Shown piece after piece: positions 23,404 to 24,277 of a DNA stretch of 24,277 bases (position 1 is the first letter of the stretch; each line of letters starts with the position of its first letter). Location of the stretch: assembly GCF_002811765.1 (NCBI RefSeq), contig NZ_NPDR01000016.1:1-24277 (forward strand). Direction: 5' to 3'. The stretch comes from Leptospira saintgironsiae. Its GTDB lineage: Bacteria > Spirochaetota > Leptospiria > Leptospirales > Leptospiraceae. The notes beneath the pieces were generated by a model. It saw only the letters and a program-made list of their open reading frames with translations. It ran no database searches and was not told where the DNA came from. The position numbers were made by a program, and so were the translations under genes.

Positions 23404-23683
23404 ATTTCCATCCGATTGTCTTAATAATATCGAAAGCTATTTCTAGGACTTCTTCATTCGTATGATATCGTTTTAAATCTCTAACTTCATCAATAACGAA
23501 GCAGATGTTGGTAAATTCATGTTTGCCGCCTTTGTGCAAGGGGACAATTGGCGCGGCTTTTAGTTTATGATACTGATAAGTTCTTCCCGTTAGATAACAT
23601 TTAAAATTTTGTTTAGCTTCAATTTTATCAAAATCTTCTGCCCTAAAGTTGTAATTGCTTTCTCTTTTTGCGGCTTTTTTCAT
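23375..23683 (-). CDS. HNH-like protein with altered active site
   Basis: 102 residues from the ATG at 23683, preceded by a near-perfect ribosome site GGGAGG (23692-23697) 8 bp away; a longer start at 23719 is less likely. FKCYLTGR, then APIVPLHKGGKHEFTNICFVIDEVRDLK, matches the layout of small HNH endonucleases (CxLTG, then D/E-H-I-x-PL-x-K-GG-x-H-x-x-x-N-I). Where the catalytic Asp/Glu-His pair is expected, this protein has Ala44-Pro45. His50, His55 and Asn59 remain. Nuclease activity is therefore doubtful, unless His50 or His55 takes over. The gene begins 4 bp after the upstream stop and overlaps the basic protein gene. Confidence 0.7.
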   Translation of the reverse strand: MKKAAKRESNYNFRAEDFDKIEAKQNFKCYLTGRTYQYHKLKAAPIVPLHKGGKHEFTNICFVIDEVRDLKRYHTNEEVLEIAFDIIKTIGWKYGYEAKKKK

Positions 23684-23687
23684 CTGA

Positions 23688-24248
23688 TTAGCCTCCCTGG
23701 CTATTATCAGAAATTCCATTTATTGAATAAAGAAGATTAGGGAGGTCAGAAAGGACTTTCTTGATTCTTATATATCTTGTTTTCTCCCAATGGGTGATCG
23801 AAGGTTTATCAGTTATTCTTGCAATTCCGAGTCTGCTCCAGGCCCTAACGATTCGATAAACAGTTATTCTCGGAAGTGAGCGAGATTGAATGATTGAATT
23901 TATATTTAACCATTTATCGTCCTCGAAAGAAAACCAGATTATTTTAGCTATATAGTTATAATTTTTCTCTCTTTGCTTTTTGTAATTTGGTGTAGCTTTA
24001 CTGGACCAAAAATTGTCGTTTCTATCTAATTCTATAATAAGTTTTGAATATTTTTTCTGAATTAACTTTGCCTCCTGAATTATTCGAAAACTTTCATTCA
24101 TATATTCCTTCTTTCTTCTTCGCTGGTTAATATCCTGTGGAATAAAGATATGAGGTAAAATTGTTTTCTTTAACCAATTTTTCTGTAAAGACATGCTCTC
24201 ATATTTATTATTGACAATCCGCACATATCTCGGTATTTTTGTTTTCAA
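23688..24248 (-). CDS. Winged-helix-like DNA-binding protein (5' end uncertain)
   Basis: Up to 186 residues from a TTG at 24248. The frame is open to the window edge, so the gene may begin outside. An ATG at 24194 or at 24101 (AAGGA just upstream) would give a shorter protein. The C-terminal third reads as a winged helix: KWLNINSIIQSRSLPRITVYRIVRAWSRLGIARITDKPSI, with the recognition helix in ITVYRIVRAW and a wing in THWEKTRYIRI. The N-terminal half is basic and helical. It is the first visible gene of the minus-strand cluster with the HNH-like and basic proteins, and may regulate it. It could also be a replication or partition protein of a mobile element. No named family recognised. Confidence 0.6.
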   Translation of the reverse strand: MKTKIPRYVRIVNNKYESMSLQKNWLKKTILPHIFIPQDINQRRRKKEYMNESFRIIQEAKLIQKKYSKLIIELDRNDNFWSSKATPNYKKQREKNYNYIAKIIWFSFEDDKWLNINSIIQSRSLPRITVYRIVRAWSRLGIARITDKPSITHWEKTRYIRIKKVLSDLPNLLYSINGISDNSQGG

Positions 24249-24277
24249 CTCGGAAGCAGAAGAAGTTAAGGAATCTT

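Noticed and set aside
23684..23719. Longer start for the HNH-like gene at 23719
   Set aside because: It would overlap the upstream gene by 32 bp without a ribosome site, while the ATG at 23683 has GGGAGG 8 bp upstream and directly follows the preceding stop.

Overview
The window looks like chromosomal accessory DNA from a spirochaete, most likely a Leptospira. This rests on low G+C, several short lipoproteins with the relaxed lipoboxes typical of that genus (LSC, MNC, VNC, CQC), and a giant SpvB/FG-GAP/RHS protein of a kind I associate with Leptospira. No rRNA, tRNA or CRISPR array is visible. The assignment comes from reading the sequence; no search was run.

Region by region. (1) 1-941 has no gene but holds three diverged direct copies of a ~266-bp unit, each with a small hairpin followed by CCTAAAAC. 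The third copy runs into an IS5-type transposase N-terminal half (966-1373). A convergent XRE regulator (1377-1622, -) follows, with an operator-like inverted repeat at 1670-1691 in the divergent gap. (2) 1748-12846 (+) is an envelope/secretion block: a lipoprotein, an exported DRGH-type non-specific nuclease, the 2418-residue RHS protein with unusual hydrophobic segments, a lipoprotein coupled to it through a GTGA overlap, and two more lipoproteins. (3) 12922-16617 (-) is a tight four-gene operon: a RecA-fold protein without a Walker A motif, an 82-residue protein, a family B DNA polymerase and an SRAP (YedK/HMCES-like) protein. Its logic resembles ImuA-ImuB-DnaE2 mutasome cassettes, but with a family B polymerase. 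A good promoter lies so close to the first gene that the message may be leaderless. (4) 16887-17555 (-) is a tyrosine recombinase reduced to its catalytic domain, with two inverted repeats in its upstream region. (5) 17689-22456 (+) is the best candidate for an undescribed system: a membrane-anchored coiled-coil protein, then an overlapping three-gene operon of a P-loop GTPase fused to a probable beta-propeller, a protein kinase-like protein with a helical tail, and a protein of unknown fold. (6) 22732-24277 (-) has three small genes: a winged-helix-like protein that may continue past the window edge, an HNH-like protein lacking the expected catalytic His, and a very basic protein.

Working together (inference): region 3 would be a DNA damage tolerance cassette. 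Region 5 would be an NTP-driven signalling or conflict module in which the GTPase and kinase act as switch and transducer, next to a recombinase that suggests mobility. Region 2 would be a surface or secreted RHS toxin-like locus with a lipoprotein partner.
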